DNA from: CAZQQN01 sp964549595
GTDB taxonomy: Bacteria > Bacteroidota > Bacteroidia > CAILMK01 > CAYYUA01
Direction of reading: 5' to 3'
NCBI GenBank assembly: GCA_964549595.1
Contig: CAZJWK010000121.1
Span: forward strand, 1 to 7,252
Length of the DNA: 7,252 bases
Notes under the pieces: generated by a model
The model's database searches: none
Told to the model about the DNA's origin: nothing
The model's input: the letters and a program-made list of their open reading frames with translations, nothing else
Program-made: the position numbers and the translations under genes
Shown: one piece after another, positions 6,299 through 7,252 of the stretch
Layout of the letters: every line of letters begins with the position of its first letter
Position numbering within the stretch: the first letter of the stretch is position 1

Positions 6299-6552
6299 CC
6301 CAAATGGCTCACTAAAAATTCAGAACTTCTGGCCTGCTCTTAAACAATAAATCCCCTATCAGCCATTCAAAGCCTCTGAATCTGCCCCTTCCTTTCTAAT
6401 AGGAACCCTTTCTGAAAATTACTTTTGATCCTTAATGCCAATGGATTATAATGAATATCGGATGTTACTCATATCGGTTTAGCTACCCACCTTTTGGGAA
6501 ATTCGCCAAAGACCTAAAGGCCAGGAACCAGGAAAATTGGTAAAACCAGATT
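6299..6552. other. Gene-free region between convergent genes
   Basis: About 290 bp (6261-6552 overall) separate the stop codons of two convergent genes. I see no ORF with family character, no RNA gene and no strong bidirectional terminator. The heptamer ATATCGG occurs twice around 6453-6478; this is probably chance. Confidence 0.5.
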
Positions 6553-7252
6553 TTAGGATTGTTTAGCATCATCTAAACCCAATACATCAAGTCCTTGATC
6601 AAAAATAATATCCACCGGTACATCGCGTTTTTCTAACCGGTTAAGGTCTTTTCTAAGGGTCGTTTTTACCTTTCCTTTTTCCCGGATTAATTTTTCGGCA
6701 GCCTTGTAATCTCCCTTCCCCTGGATTTGAAGTATTTTAGCTGAAAGGTTTTTAATGGCTTTCTTCATTTTATCGTAATGCACTTTATAAGTACCATTGG
6801 GTTGCCTTTGGAAAGCTTGTTTCTCTTTGAAGTAATTAAAGCGGACCATATTGGCCTTACCGTGATCACTGGAAGCACCAAAGCGGACAGACCGGAAAAT
6901 ACTCGCCATAAAAGTGGTGTAATAATCTTTCAGATTGGCTTCTAAGTGACCCCATTCAATCAGCTTGGTAACCATGTATATGCCCAGGATATCCGCTTTA
7001 CCCTCTTCGATGGCTGAAGCATGTGCTTTAAGGGCTTTTCTGACGGTTCCTTTATTGTTAATGGTATTATTGATGCCCAAGCCATGGGCGACTTCATGGA
7101 ACATCGTACAGCCAAAAAACCCTTTAAAGGTAATGTGTTTTCTTTGATCCTTGTCTATAAGAACCTTTGAGATGGGTTTAAGGATCTTTTCAAATTTGGC
7201 TCGCATAGCATTTTTTAGCTGCATCCTCCTGGAGCCCATTTGATTTTGTATT
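6553..7252 (-). CDS. M49/dipeptidyl-peptidase-III-like zinc hydrolase, C-terminal part (5' end outside window)
   Basis: The minus-strand frame is open to the right edge, and a Met codon at 7239 is internal: codons for IQNQ precede it in frame. Numbered from that Met, HEVAHGLG (48-55) supplies the zinc ligands His48 and His52 with catalytic Glu49, and EEGKADILG (78-86) supplies the third ligand glutamate. These two motifs at this spacing, with GSRRMQLKNAMRAKFE before them, fit the bacterial relatives of dipeptidyl peptidase III (M49), where EECRAE is the classical second motif. Canonical DPP III has HExxGH, whereas this one has HExxH followed by GLG, so it belongs to the divergent branch and its substrate is uncertain. 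The rest is a lysine-rich helical region ending in DVLGLDDAKQS. About 232 residues are visible; the missing N-terminal part probably exceeds 300 residues. It faces the response regulator gene and is transcribed independently. Confidence 0.85.
   Translation of the reverse strand, partial: IQNQMGSRRMQLKNAMRAKFEKILKPISKVLIDKDQRKHITFKGFFGCTMFHEVAHGLGINNTINNKGTVRKALKAHASAIEEGKADILGIYMVTKLIEWGHLEANLKDYYTTFMASIFRSVRFGASSDHGKANMVRFNYFKEKQAFQRQPNGTYKVHYDKMKKAIKNLSAKILQIQGKGDYKAAEKLIREKGKVKTTLRKDLNRLEKRDVPVDIIFDQGLDVLGLDDAKQS

Noticed and set aside
6261..6350. A lost helix-turn-helix encoded after the response regulator stop codon
   Set aside because: The same frame reads 29 codons after the TAA (VTIKNGNLLFPNG and so on) and the other frames give short peptides; none resembles a Fis-type HTH.
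1..7252. CRISPR array, tRNA or rRNA genes, toxin-antitoxin pair or phage genes
   Set aside because: I found no regularly spaced repeats, no cloverleaf sequence and no recognisable defence or phage proteins.

Overview
The window looks like chromosomal DNA of a Bacteroidota bacterium, probably a Cytophagales/Cyclobacteriaceae-like free-living species. The grounds are the low-GC intergenic DNA, a perfect TAnnTTTG (-7 type) promoter box at 4251-4258, the mostly weak Shine-Dalgarno sites, and the character of the proteins (a long-chain FlaA1/WbpM-type enzyme, and an M49-like peptidase with an HEVAHGLG motif). The taxonomic call is inference from these traits; no 16S or tRNA gene is present.

Layout. 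Positions 1-1078 (minus strand) hold the 5' half of an IS66-family insertion sequence in the order tnpA, tnpB, tnpC; tnpC runs off the left edge. Just upstream of tnpA (1140 to about 1422, minus strand) is a decayed small gene, broken by an in-frame stop and a 1-nt frameshift in an A-run. An AT-rich, gene-free stretch (about 1456-1793) follows. Then come three plus-strand genes: a membrane-anchored long-chain UDP-sugar 4,6-dehydratase/epimerase (1794-3803), a PIG-L/LmbE-type metal-dependent deacetylase (4272-4985), and an NtrC-family sigma-54 response regulator that ends without a DNA-binding domain (5073-6260). The 468-bp gap between the first two carries a possible small ORF and a good intrinsic terminator (4058-4091). 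The right end (6553-7252, minus strand, convergent) is the C-terminal part of an M49/dipeptidyl-peptidase-III-like zinc hydrolase whose N-terminus lies outside the window.

How the genes may fit together. The long-chain dehydratase makes 4-keto-6-deoxy sugar nucleotides for surface glycans, and PIG-L enzymes remove N-acetyl groups from amino sugars, so a glycan-linked theme is possible. The terminator at 4058-4091 and the promoter box at 4251-4258 argue that the two are separate transcription units. The deacetylase and the response regulator are 87 bp apart in the same direction and could be co-transcribed. Nothing here proves a joint pathway. The most notable items are the sigma-54 activator lacking its helix-turn-helix, the substitution in the deacetylase's second metal/catalytic motif, the frameshifted gene beside the IS, and the terminated small transcript unit at 3898-4091. 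I do not see clear evidence of a wholly new system.
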